Assembly: GCF_003597395.2 (NCBI RefSeq)
Contig: NC_133774.1
Coordinates: 37,284,978 to 37,348,977, forward strand
Direction of reading: 5' to 3'
Origin: Chelonoidis abingdonii
Taxonomy: Eukaryota > Chordata > Testudines > Testudinidae
Length of the DNA stretch: 64,000 nucleotides
Shown here: piece by piece, positions 25,690 to 62,742 of the stretch
How positions within the stretch are numbered: the first letter of the stretch is position 1
How the letters are laid out: each line of letters opens with the position of its first letter
Translations under genes and position numbers: made by a program
The notes under the pieces: generated by a model
Databases searched by the model: none
Told to the model about the DNA's origin: nothing
The model's input: the letters and a program-made list of their open reading frames with translations, nothing else

Positions 25690-25980
25690 AAGAATGACTT
25701 TAAGAAGAGCAAGATCCAGGTGAGAAGAGGGTATTCCAGGCACAGTGGACTTTACGGAGTCCTAAGACTTGGATGGAGCGCTCAGTACTGGGAGCCGCGA
25801 TCAGCCGAACCTGCTAACGTGGCAGGTAAACAAACCGGCCCGGCCCACCAGGGGCTTTCCCCACACAAGCAGCGGAACAAGTTTGGGAACCACTGGCCTA
25901 GAGGCCCCAGCTGATTGGGGCACCACCATGCTAGGTGTTATACAAACACATGGTTCCTGTGCCAGAGGGCTTAAATAATG
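25690..25980. repeat. composite: MIR-like pieces around a hAT end fragment
   Basis: The purine-rich MIR-like phrase at 25690-25760 is interrupted at about 25775-25893 by a GC-rich segment ending aagtttgggaaccactggcc, which looks like a hAT right end. The MIR-like tail (caccaccatgctaggtgtta) resumes at about 25920. This suggests a hAT fragment inserted into the SINE-like repeat; the hAT left end is not resolved. Confidence 0.4.
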
Positions 25981-28978
25981 TTGTGATGGGAGGCACAGAA
26001 TGAGTTTAGGTAGAATATAGAGACCGTACATAGTTTTTATAAAATTAACAAAATAAGTTCTAAGAATAAGTGGGGAATTGTTTTTGATTACCAGATAGAA
26101 TGAGCATCCACTAAACAAAGTGCCATTACCTCAAAGTTAATGGAAGTTTAGTATGGAGTTCTATGTAGATATCGTTCCCATGCAACATTGTGGCCCATTA
26201 AATTTACTGCAACAAGCAGTGCTGGAGAAATCACAAGGGGGAAAGCAATTTAGAATACTATTTGGAGTTGTAAAATAAAGAATTATTGGCAGAAAATAAA
26301 CATACCCAAAACATCACTGGAATGAGAATTTTAAGTCTTCTCCACATGAGGTAGTCTTTTTGAAACAAACCATACACAAATAGCATATGCAAAACCACAA
26401 AGGCTTGTAAAAAGTTATTTCTAGCAAGGAAACATAATATAGTAAAAAAGCATGGAAGTCAGTTGATTATGCAGTTAATGGCATCTAGTGGAAATGGAGT
26501 TCTGGACTTTTTTCAAAACAAATTGGATATCTTTAAAGCTATGTAGACTGCTTGCTTAAGTTTTGCAATGTCGGGCACTACAGAAGGACAGTAGACAGAA
26601 CGATTTTCTTTTAATATTTTAAAAAGATAATTTCTGAGTGGCAAGTGTCCACAGAATAAAGTGGAGATTTTTCTTCATAGTACTAGCTATTGTACAAACA
26701 ATAGGATTTGTTACTCTATTATTTACATATTTTGTCTGGGGGGCTTCATTATCTGATATGCAGATTTTTTAATTGATGCTCCATTTGACAACCACAGAGT
26801 AGGGTTATTATGACAAGGAAAACGAAGCTCAGAATTAGCACACAAGTTGAATGTATATTGGGAATGGGTATCACTCTGTTCTGTAGAGCTGTATGGATGT
26901 GAATTTAATTAAAAGTTACATTAAATAAGCAAGTTGCTTGTGTACATGCACACTTATATACCTTGCCTACAAAAGTAGCTCTTTGAACCTTGCTAAAACA
27001 GAATCTTCTGTCAGACCTGATCGTTTCTAAATTTAGAGTAGCAGAGACCTGCTGTGTTCAGCCCTATTCCTTAAAGACTTAGGCACATACTTAATTTTAT
27101 GTACTGTGAGTCAATGGAACTACTTACAGGCATAGAGTTAAGCTTGTGTGTAAGTCTATATAGGATCGGTGCCTTAGTGATCCCAAAGCTTCCAGGGCAT
27201 GGATATAAAAAAGCCTGTTACTGAGCAAATTTCTAATTCGAGGGGCGGGGGGGAGGGTGCAGGCAGGAGCAGACAGAGACCCCTAGAGCCACTAATTGTG
27301 GCCACACATTTGTGGTGGGTCTGGGACAAAAGGATTGTAGATGCTTCATTGGTTGTGCACTATGGGTGGAGCATGCACCCTATCTACAGTACACTATCAA
27401 AATGAAGCCATAGGCACAAGCAGCTGCTGCCAGCTAAACCCCATGCATCTCCATCAAGAATAGAATTGAGGATCTTCATTTCCAAGAATAGATCTCCATT
27501 ATTTGTTAAACACAATGTACTCCATGCTGTACAAAACACAAAAGATATCCAGTGAAACGAAGAAGAGTCTATTTTGCAAAAGCTATACTCCAATTCAGCA
27601 AAGCAAGTTGTGGCTGAGTAAATTTAATCTGGATACGTGTTGGAGGCAAGGTAAATATAGCTCAATTTCTGGGCTAATAGAACAGATTTGTTTGCAAGGG
27701 GAATTGAGGGTGGAGATTGGTGGGGGGTTTTGGGGGGAGATAGTGTAACGTGATACGCTTTGAAGAGAGAGGCCAGAAAAAAAGTGAATGCCATCAAGAA
27801 TTTCAAGAGTGCATGGCTAAAAATGATGATTATGGTTTCAGCTGATAGGCTGATTCCTAAGTCAGAGAACTGATTTTATCCAATGTGTTGAAAAGGTGAA
27901 TTGCCCCAAAATACTGTCTGATACTCTTTAGTGAGGCAACGTAAAATCAAAATGGTTGTGAAAAGCCCAAATAACCAAAACAGAGTATGTGGGTGAATTA
28001 GAATCTGTTGAGCATAGTCTGCTACTGATTCAGGGTATGATTTCTCCTGTGCCTCCTACATGTGTTCCTGGCCCTGAAATAAAGATATACTTTGTACTCC
28101 TATCCTGCTTATGCTTCTATGTACTTTACAACTTCCAGTATGTAATATGTGTACTGTCCCTGCAGTATGGTCCTCAGATGCAATGTACTTTGGGATATGG
28201 CCACTTGATTCATCTAATTCATTATTTTGATAGTTCGTGAAAACCCCCTAACTTTCTACCTCTTTTGAAAGGCAGTTCTGGTGAGAAAGGAGAGGGGGAC
28301 ATAATCAGTATTTTCAAAAACATTAATCTAAAAGAAATTGCAAAACCACAAATTAATACAAGAGAAATATATGAGCAGAATATCAAGGAAATCCCACTCT
28401 ACTAAAGCTCCAGCTTTTCAACTCCAGTGATCTTAAAAGTTGCAGACAGCAAATTCCATGTAAATAGAATTTGATAACAAAAGGCTTTGCAGTCAGTTTC
28501 AGTATTCATTCCCTCCAGGGATCCTGACATCTTAGACCCTGTCTATTCTCCTTTATCTTTAACAAGTACCCAGGAAATGTGGCAGTTTACCAACAATAGC
28601 CATCTATCAATAAAAGATCCAAATAAAACTACATTTATCTTGCAAACTATTCCAGTTTAGAACATATAACACACACAACAATCTAACACACACACAACAA
28701 TAGCTTGATTATATTTAGTTACCATCAAAGCATACTGCTCAGAAGCAGCTGAAATGCAACGTGTATTAAACAGACTAATTTATACAGTATTTGAGGATAG
28801 ATTGTGGACAATTAAAGCCCAGGGTCATGTTGTATAGCAGCTTTTCCTTTCAAAACAGCCTAGAGAAATAAATAGGCAGAATCATTTTCCTTTCTTCTAT
28901 GTTGAGGCACAGCATGCTCCACCAAATTCAGGCTCCTGGAAAAGTCACAGTACCTGTCAAACACAAAAGTGAAAAGTC
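25981..28978. other. intron 1 sequence, nothing firm
   Basis: AT-rich. About 27060-27170 has phrases such as ttaggcacatacttaa and agtcaatggaactactt, typical of an ancient amniote repeat. No gene or intact element was recognised. Confidence 0.4.
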
Positions 28979-29221
28979 TAAGGCTATGTCTACACTACAG
29001 CTTCTGTCAGCAAAACTTATGTCGCCCAGGGGTGTGAATGGTCCACCCTCAGCTAACCCCCGAGCAACATAAATTACACCGACACAAGTGTTGATGTGCA
29101 CCCGCCAACATAGTTTATGGCACTCATGAAGATAGTTTCTTTATGTTCACAGGAGAGCTCTCTGCCAGCATAATGTCTTCACCAGATGTGCTGCAGCACA
29201 GTATGCATAGACGTACTCTAA
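28979..29221. mobile_element. Harbinger-type MITE with TAA target duplication
   Basis: It opens ggctatgtctacactac after TAA (28979-28981) and ends gcatagacgtactc before TAA (29219-29221). The ends are inverted matches over the (g)tctacac/gcatagac stretch, and 3-bp TWA duplications are the Harbinger/PIF signature. At 237 bp it is too short to encode anything. Confidence 0.75.
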
Positions 29222-29640
29222 ATAGTTGCTAAAGATGCACTATACTCAATAAAGGCATCTTTACCTACAAATTCTTTCCAGAGAACTCAGTATGGATTAC
29301 GGGAAAAGCAATGGATGAAGAAATTTTGCAAAAATATTGCAAATAACATTTCTTGGTTTACTGATTTAAATTTTGAATAAAAAACCCTTTGGATATTAAA
29401 AAGAAAACTTCCATCTTTGAGCAGTCCCCCTTAATGACATGGCTACTTCTTGTTTGTTGGATTTTTCTTGAAAGCAGTTGAAATCTGTACCTGATTGTGG
29501 TTCTTTCTAGGATTCCCAAGGTTTTCACTGCATTCCATCCAAAGATTGTAAAGAACTTTACAACCACTAATTAAGGCCTCAGTGCCCCTTTATAATCGGT
29601 AGTAAAACAAAAAAATACAGTAACTTCTGTTTTATAAACT
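29222..29640. other. intron 1 sequence, nothing recognised
   Basis: AT-rich sequence between the MITE and a GC-rich hAT remnant. Nothing supported. Confidence 0.4.
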
Positions 29641-29906
29641 TCGAGTATGGAAAAGTTAAGTGACTTCAGCCCTGGACGGCGGGGCTCAGGTTGCAAGCCT
29701 CCTGCCTAGGGCTGAAGCCCTTGAGCTTCAGCTTTGGCCCCTCGCTGCCCAGAGTGATGAGACTTCCCCCCTCCCACTCCCACCCGCCCCGACCTGGGGA
29801 AGTAGGACTCTGGCAGGCTCAGGCTTTGGTCCCTCCTCCTGGGGTTGTGAAGTAATTTTTATCAGCAGATGGGCGTCACAATGCAATGAAGTTTGAGAAC
29901 CCCTAA
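29641..29906. repeat. GC-rich hAT right-end fragment
   Basis: GC-rich sequence in AT-rich surroundings, ending gaagtttgagaacccct, a hAT-like terminus (compare 4355 and 43575). The left end was not found. The GC-richness should not be mistaken for the missing MAP3K1 exon 1: it has no matching frame. Confidence 0.5.
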
Positions 29907-30199
29907 TCTACTTGTATTGTTTATTTCAGGCTTTGGCTTCCTTTTGGAATTTTTGCAGAAGATGAGGGAAGTTAGTTTTATAAAATGAGTTTCACTTGCA
30001 TATTTAAGATTTTTTTTTCTTTTAGAGATCCATTAGAGAAAACATGAAATTTTGGGCTTTACTATATTTTCTTGTTTCATTAGTATATACACTTCACTTT
30101 TTAAAATATTTCCTTTATAGCCCAAGACTTGGCTACAGCTAGTTAGCTCTTGGAGAACTGCTGGCGCAAAAGATGAGGATTGAATAAGATGCAATAATA

Positions 30200-30877
30200 T
30201 GTCATAATGCCTCTATATAAATCCAGGGTATGCCAGTGACTTGAATACTACATGCATTTCTAGTCACCCAATCTCAAAAAAGATGTATTAGAATTGGAAA
30301 AGGTACAGAGTAGGACAGCAAAAATTGTTAGGGGTATGGAACAACTTCTGTATGAGGAGAGATGAAAAAGACTGGGACTTTTCAGCTTGTAAAAGAGAAA
30401 ACTAAGGGTGTGTGTGTGGTGGGGGTGGGTATGATAAAGGTCTATACAATCTTCACTTTCTCCTCACCAGTTAATAAGGAAGTGTTATTTATTTTTCACA
30501 TAACGCAAGAACCAGGGATCACCCAGTGAAATTAATAGGCAGCAGGTTTAAAACAAATAGAAGGAAGTTCTTCTTCGCGCAGCGCACAGTCAACCTGCCA
30601 GGAGGTGTTGTGAAGGCCAAAACAGGAACTTATTTAGTTCTTTTTGAATCCTAGGGGATAGGTGTGTCACTACTGATTAGCCAAGATGGTCTGGGATGCA
30701 ACCCCATGCTCCTGAGTGTCCCTACCCTCTGTTTGCCAGAAGGTGGGATGGATCACTCAATGATTGCCTGTTCTGTTCATTCCCTCTGAAGCATTTGGCA
30801 TAGGCCACTGTCAGAGGCAGAATACTGGGGTAGATGGACCATTGGTCTGACCCAATATGGACGTTCTCATGTTATCT
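30200..30877 (+). repeat. CR1 LINE 3' end
   Basis: Same blocks as the 1-678 copy: ggaaaaggtacagagtagga, attaataggcagcaggttta, and the terminal agatggaccattggtctgac followed by ccaatatggacgttctcatg. This copy is less diverged than the first. A short G/T-rich stretch at about 30408-30430 has expanded inside it. Confidence 0.9.
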
Positions 30878-31823
30878 ATAAAGAGGGATATTTTTTTCCT
30901 GTGGTTTCAATTTGGGGTTTTGTAACATTCATATTCGTTTCTCTCCCCCCAGTAGACAGGTCTGTTGTTCAGACAAATAGAATAACACACATCCTTATCT
31001 CATTCTCCTTTTTAGTGGCATTATTTCTGGGAGTGAGTCATTTACCTAAACTCTGCTCTTACAAGACATGCACTCGGTGTTTAAATTTGTCATTACCTTT
31101 CTCTCTTGATACCTGTGTAAGAAAATAAGTTATACTGTTGATATTGTTTTTAAAAGTTGGTAACCAACAATAGCCTCTCAACCCAGTTGAAGGCTGTCAT
31201 TGAATTGCGATGATAAAGCAGATTCCAGTTTCTTAGATCAGGCATAGTAGATTTGTCATGTTACTGATTTGAAGTGGGACCATATAGAACATGGTTGCAA
31301 CGAAGGTCCTGTAGTGGCACCAAATCTTGTACAAAGGGGGTCAAATGAGGTGTCTAAGACCAGATTATGAGTTGCTGGTTCTGATTATGCTGTCTGTATG
31401 CATGTGTCATTTTTGTAGTTGAAGTTATGAATATTAGCTACATACTGTCTGTATTTCAAACTTATGCTGTGCTTCTGGGTGACACCCCAGACAAGGTGGT
31501 GTTAGCTCTGCCTAGCCTGCTTGATGACCCATTAAAGACCATCAGCTACACAACTGACCCATTGAGAGAAGGCAAATATGCCTTGTACCTCAGCAAAGTA
31601 TGCAGGAGCTTGCCCATGTGACTCCAGACTCCATTTTGCCATAATTTTCCACAGTAAAAACAAAGGGGTGATGTTACACCTGGAAAAGACTATAAAAGGC
31701 TGATACCTCATCTCCATCTGGTCTTTAGTCCTGCTTCTTACCTCTGGAGGGACTTTGCTACAAATGGAAGCTCTACGCAAAGGACTGAATGACCCATCCC
31801 AGCTGTGGATGTACTCCAGAGAC

Positions 31824-32030
31824 TTAGGGCTTGGCTACACTTGAAACTCCAAAGCGCTGCCACGGGAGCGCTTCCGCAGCAGGGCTTTGAAGTGAGAGTG
31901 TGGTCGCGGCTCCAGCGCTGAGAGAGAGCTCTCCCGGTGCTGCAGGTATGCAACCTCCCTGAGGGGATTAGCTTACAGAGCTGGGAGCTGCGCTGGATTT
32001 ACAGCGCTGTAGCTTGTGGCAAAGCAATTT
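31824..32030. mobile_element. Harbinger-type MITE, right end missing
   Basis: It starts gggcttggctacacttgaaa after TTA (31824-31826) and follows the complete element at 35120-35416 closely: ctccaaagcgctgc, ccagcgctgagagagagctc and gattagcttacagagctggg. It stops near ttacagcgctgtagcttg, where hAT-like sequence takes over. It is a truncated sibling of the 35120 element. Confidence 0.7.
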
Positions 32031-32165
32031 TGGGGGCCTCTTCCATAAAAAAAAAAGTTGCAATACTATAGAATACTATATTCTCACAGGGGCCTCTGCG
32101 GGGTCCAGGGCCTGGGGCAAATTGCCCCACTTGCCGCCCCCCCTACCCCTCTGGGCAGTCCTGTG
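32031..32165 (-). repeat. hAT-like terminal fragment
   Basis: Reads tggggcaaattgccccactt, then gccgccccccctacccctct and gggcagtcctgtg, with an upstream A-run and tactatagaatactatattc. I recognise this as a recurrent reptile DNA-transposon end (its inverse begins caggactgcccagagggg). The partner end is absent. Confidence 0.45.
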
Positions 32166-32496
32166 TCTAAGGGAATTGCTTATGTGACTTGTGGTTAGCC
32201 AGTGGAGTGAGATCAAAGTCCTCTTTGGCTGGCTGGTTTGGTTTGCCTTAGAGGTGGAAAAACCCCAGCCTTGGGCTGTAACTGCCCTGCTTCAAGCAAT
32301 TTGTCCTATATTGGCACTCTCATTTGGGTCCGGCCAGAACCTGCATTGGTACAAGATTTAGTTGTGTACATCCTAGATTATTTGAAGATTACCTTCCAGT
32401 AATAAACATGTTGAGTTTTTGTGTGAATTGTTTGATAAACCTCGTGTTGTCAATATTTTAGAATAATTTTTGTATCTAGATGTATATGTATATAGA

Positions 32497-32830
32497 TAAG
32501 AACATAAGAATGTCCATATTGGGTCAGACCAATGGTCCATCTAGCCCAGTATCCTCTCTTCAGTCAGTTGTTAATGCCACGGAGGGGCTGGCCTGGGCCC
32601 CAGCTATACACCCCTGAATGTTCCTCCATGCACCCCATAGTTTGTGGGGGTCTGGTGTATACTTTCTATGAGACTACTGTGATCTAGAATTTCAGCACTC
32701 TCGTTAATAAAGGAACAAGTTCTTGCCTAAAAGTTTTAAAGAACTGGGCTGTGTAGACAGAGAATACTAGGTTTTCCCCAAACTTCACCTATTAATAGCC
32801 CTTTGAATCTATGCCCAGAGATTCTCTCAT
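32497..32830 (-). repeat. CR1 LINE 3' end, inverted
   Basis: Opens aagaacataagaatgtccat, then attgggtcagaccaatggtc and catctagcccagtatcctct, the exact inverse of the CR1 3' terminus seen at 30840-30877. The downstream limit is approximate. Confidence 0.9.
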
Positions 32831-35116
32831 ATTCTGAAAATTGATAGTTTTTACTTTTTTAAAAAACACTTGTATCTGCTTCATAGAATTTGTGTACTGC
32901 AATACATATAAATTGGCATAGCAGTCCTGAAAGGCAGATTAAATAGATCTAGGATCTGTTGTTATACTCCTTTTTTATGTGATTATTTGCTTTCTATTTT
33001 AAGAAGATAAGCCCATTTTATCAACTTGTTTGCAAGCACTGTCTTGCAGCATACGTCAGTATTTATTATTTTACTTATTCAGGAGTGCTCTTCTTAAATA
33101 GCTACATGAATTTGTGTGCCTAAGGTACAAAATAAGTAAGTCAAAATGAGTAGTACAACCTATATTCATTTACCTAAATGGCTTGAATTTCAGAGGTGCT
33201 GAGGAACAGTAGGTCCATATTCAGCACCTCTGTAATTCAGGCCTCTTATTTAGGTACCTAATATTAGGCATCCAGCTTTGAAGATTTTGGTCTTAGAGAC
33301 CCTTGTTCTTCCAGAAGTAGAAGCTTTCTCATTCACTACCTCCTTACAGAGTTTTAATAAATTTCATTATGATTCTGCTTGTCTAGTTAGAGCTTCTGAA
33401 TATTTCATTCTTTATTATATATAGCCAGATGTCCCCTCTGACTAGCAAGTCATTAGCATATCAAACTTCCATAAATGTGTTGTGTTTGTAGTTCTCTTCA
33501 TGGGTAGATGACTGTTTGGGGAGAGAAGGCAGAGAACCTTTAAGATTCTCTCTTACAGGATAAAGTGCTTTCGAGGTGCAGCGTAAGCATTACCAAAATA
33601 GAAAAGACAGTAGATCTGAGTTAAGGATTTAGGGACGAATAATGAGCAATTCTCCTTTCAGAGTATGAAAATATGGAAGAACAAGTTAGTTTCCTTTTTT
33701 AAAAAAATCCTGGTGGTAATAAAGAAAAAACATAAAGTATTACTGAAATGTTAGCAACCAGAAGATAGGATCTAAAGAATGGATAGTTTACTTTTAAGGA
33801 TCCCACATGCCAAACAAGCTAACTTTCTTGAGGTGGGCACATAAATGTACACAGAAGTTACTAGGACAGTTACTAATTAGATTTATTTCTTACAACTGAG
33901 TATTTATGGATAGGGCAGACAGAGCTTTTCTTTTACTAGTGAATTTGCTTTTACCTATTTTCAGAAGTTGTGGGGCTTTTTTCCCCCTTAGTTTCTCTAC
34001 TACTAATGGGAAAAGTCAGTTTACCTGTATACTAAATAAACTACTTATCTGAAGAAGCTAGTTACATGCCTTGTTTTCTTTCTTAATAGTTTGCGATTGT
34101 TGAGAGACCGCAGACAGATGGATTAGAGCAGCCCTTGGTCTAATGTAAAACAGTACTTTACTACTAGAAAATCAGTATTAAGTACATTGAACTTTCAAAA
34201 AATAAAATTTGCTTTGCACTGCTTATATACCATTTAAAATAGACAACCTTCTTTTGTTATAAAGAAATAATGTAGTTTTATGTACCCTATGCTTTTGTTA
34301 AAATTGTCATTGTAGGGTAATACTGTGTTTTAGAAAACCAGGCCTTACAAAGCAGTACAAAATAGATACATAACAAACCATCAGGTTTTGAAAAAAAATG
34401 TTAGAAAAATAATTTTTAAAATCTGCATTCCACACTGTTATGTAAAACTTGTCTTTAACATAGACTATTAATATAATGCATTGGTCCTATTGAACTTTTA
34501 TATATTTAATGTAAAATAGTTATTCAAAATTGGGAGTGCAGTGCTCCTACTAGGTGAGTGAGACAGTCCTGTGAAAAGCAATAGTTTTCACAAAGCTATG
34601 GACACTCTCTCTGTTTCACTATTATGAACACCGATTCAGAAACCTACTTTTTAGGAAACTGCTATGGAATCTTTCACTTCATTATTATAGGAGCTGGCAA
34701 CAGCCTCTGTATTTAAGTTGGCCAAAACTTTACATAATACAAGATTCTTGTAATCGTTTTTGAGAAGCTCTACTACCTGCATTGTTTGGAGAAGACTTTT
34801 GAAATTTATCAGGGAGAAAGCCTTGGGGCTAGGAACATGCCCTTGTGCTTGCTCCATGAAATTCCACTCAGGTTTGGGTGAGCTATTGGAAGTTGAAAAT
34901 CAACACTTCTCATTTTTGGTTTGCATTTCTCATAATAATTTTGGCAGCAAGCCAATATTCTGAAGACCCAAGTCTCTTGCTGTCAGTGTAACAGCAGCAC
35001 GCTGCTGCCTGGGGTTTTCAGAGAGCAGAGGCAGACCAGCTCCTGGTCACACCTTTAGTTGTGTGGGGGAAGTGTCAAGCTTGTTCTGTCTACCTCACAC
35101 ACTCAGTACAAATCAC
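32831..35116. other. intron 1 sequence, nothing firm
   Basis: AT-rich. About 33185-33290 has tcagaggtgctgagg...tcagcacctctgtaattcag, an inverted pair typical of an ancient amniote repeat. No gene was recognised. Confidence 0.4.
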
Positions 35117-35419
35117 TTAGGGCTTGGCTACACTCGAAACTCCAAAGCGCTGCTGCGGGAGTGCTCCCGTGGCAGCACTTTGAAGTGCGAGTGTGGTTGC
35201 GGCGCCAGCGCTGCAAGAGAGCTCTCCCAGCGCTGTACGTACTCCACTTCCCCGTGGGGATTAGCTTGCAGCTCTGGGAGCCGCGCTCTCAGCGCTAGGG
35301 CACTGTTTACGCTGGCGTTTTGCAGCGCTGTAACTTGCTATGCTCAAGGGTGTATTTTTTTCACACCCCTGAGCGAGAAAGTTGCAGCGCTGTAAAGTGT
35401 GAGTGTAGTCAAGGCCTTA
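35117..35419. mobile_element. Harbinger-type MITE, complete, TTA duplication
   Basis: The element is 35120-35416 between TTA at 35117-35119 and TTA at 35417-35419. The left end is gggcttggctacact, and the right end inverted is ggccttgactacact, giving clear terminal inverted repeats. Internal inverted copies of 'gcagcgctgtaa' give it a hairpin-rich body. It is the intact relative of the truncated copy at 31827 and of the element entering at 63869. Confidence 0.85.
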
Positions 35420-35678
35420 GGGTTTGCCTACACTGCAGTTAAATACCCAGCTGACTAGGGCTCACAGGGATCCGTGGAGCTGTAAAATTGTAGTGTAGGT
35501 GTTTGGACTTGGGCTGGAGCCCAGGTTCTGGGACCCTCCCCCCTCACAGGGTCCCAGAGCTCAGGCTCAAGCCCAAGTCTGGATGTCTATGCTGAAATTT
35601 TACAGCCCTGCAGCGTGAGCCAGGTCAAATGATGTGGGCCAGCCAGAGGAGTTTAATTGCAGCGTAGACCTACCCTTA
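35417..35678. mobile_element. second Harbinger-type MITE, abutting the first
   Basis: The element is 35420-35675. The left end is gggtttgcctacactgcagt; the right end inverted is gggtaggtctacgctgcaat. It lies between TTA (35417-35419, shared with the preceding MITE) and TTA (35676-35678). The centre is a strong hairpin: the arm at 35506-35537 (gacttgggctggagcccagg...) pairs with 35548-35579 (...ctcaagcccaagtc). It is of a different family from its neighbour. Confidence 0.85.
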
Positions 35679-36089
35679 GTTTCTCAGTGCCTGATGATGC
35701 ATTATGTGGGGGTTATTACAATTGCATAATATAATTTATTTTTACCTTTAAAAATACATTTAGGAAATTACATGTAAAAAAATGTTAAAAGCAAGTCATT
35801 TAAGTTATAGGTCATGGCTCTTGAAAGCTGTGTTGTCTGCCCATGCAACCCTAATTCTTCTCCTTGTGTATATGCATCGTGCTAACATACGTAACTTATG
35901 TGATCACATACCATTTTTCCAAAGGACTCCTGCCACATTCAGTGCACAGGATGGATGGGGCTCAAGGAATGAATGAGGGTAGTGTACTAAATGTGGCTGT
36001 TGTTTTTAGGAATCCTTCCTTTCCTGCTGTAGAAGTTAAAATGTGTAGAGAATGAGATAGGCAGTGTGTTTCAGGAAAAGAAAATGTTC

Positions 36090-36500
36090 TGGTGTTTAAG
36101 GCAGAAAAACTCGGTTCCATTCATGCATCTGCCACAGACTTCCTGTGTGATGCCGAGCAAGTCACTTAAACACAAATTTTGGCAAGTGGCCACTAATTGT
36201 CTGTTCCTCAGTTCTGTGTACCCAGCCTGGAGTCTGATTTGCAGAAGTACAGAGCACTCACTACTACAACTGAAGTGAGTAGGAGCTGTGGATGCTTAAC
36301 ATTTGGGCAGTAAAGCAGCATGACCTGAAGGAACGAGCTCAGTGTTGAAAGTCATGAGGTTCTGCCAGTAATTCACTGTGAGGCCTCAGGCAAGTTTTTG
36401 TCTCCATTAGCCCATCTGTAAAATGAGGATAATACTCTGATTTGAAATGCAATCTGTGCGTTTGTGAAATGCTCAGATGATACAGTTGCACTAGCAACCT
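36090..36500 (+). repeat. two MIR-type SINE copies
   Basis: The first has the MIR core ttcctgtgtgatgccgagca followed by agtcacttaa (36139-36169). The second has ttcactgtgaggcctcaggc, aagttttt and ttagcccatctgtaaaatga (36371-36429). Both are in plus orientation, about 230 bp apart. MIR elements are ancient and shared across amniotes. Confidence 0.75.

Positions 36501-62742
<26,242 letters not shown>

Larger units (their letters stand above)
31420..32420 (+). mobile_element. LTR-retroelement relic (LTR with TATA box), interrupted
   Basis: The segment includes tgtgactccagactccatttt, then actataaaaggctgatacct at about 31688 (a TATA box in LTR-like context). It is broken at 31824 by a MITE and a hAT end, and seems to resume at about 32165 with gtgacttgtggttagccagt through ttgggctgtaactgccctgc. 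The look is that of a sauropsid retroviral or Gypsy-type LTR. No gag or pol sequence is present and neither terminus was fixed, so the family and extent are tentative. Confidence 0.45.

Noticed and set aside
29641..29906. Second GC-rich block considered as exon 1
   Set aside because: It ends in a hAT-like terminus, has no matching frame and no donor in the needed phase.
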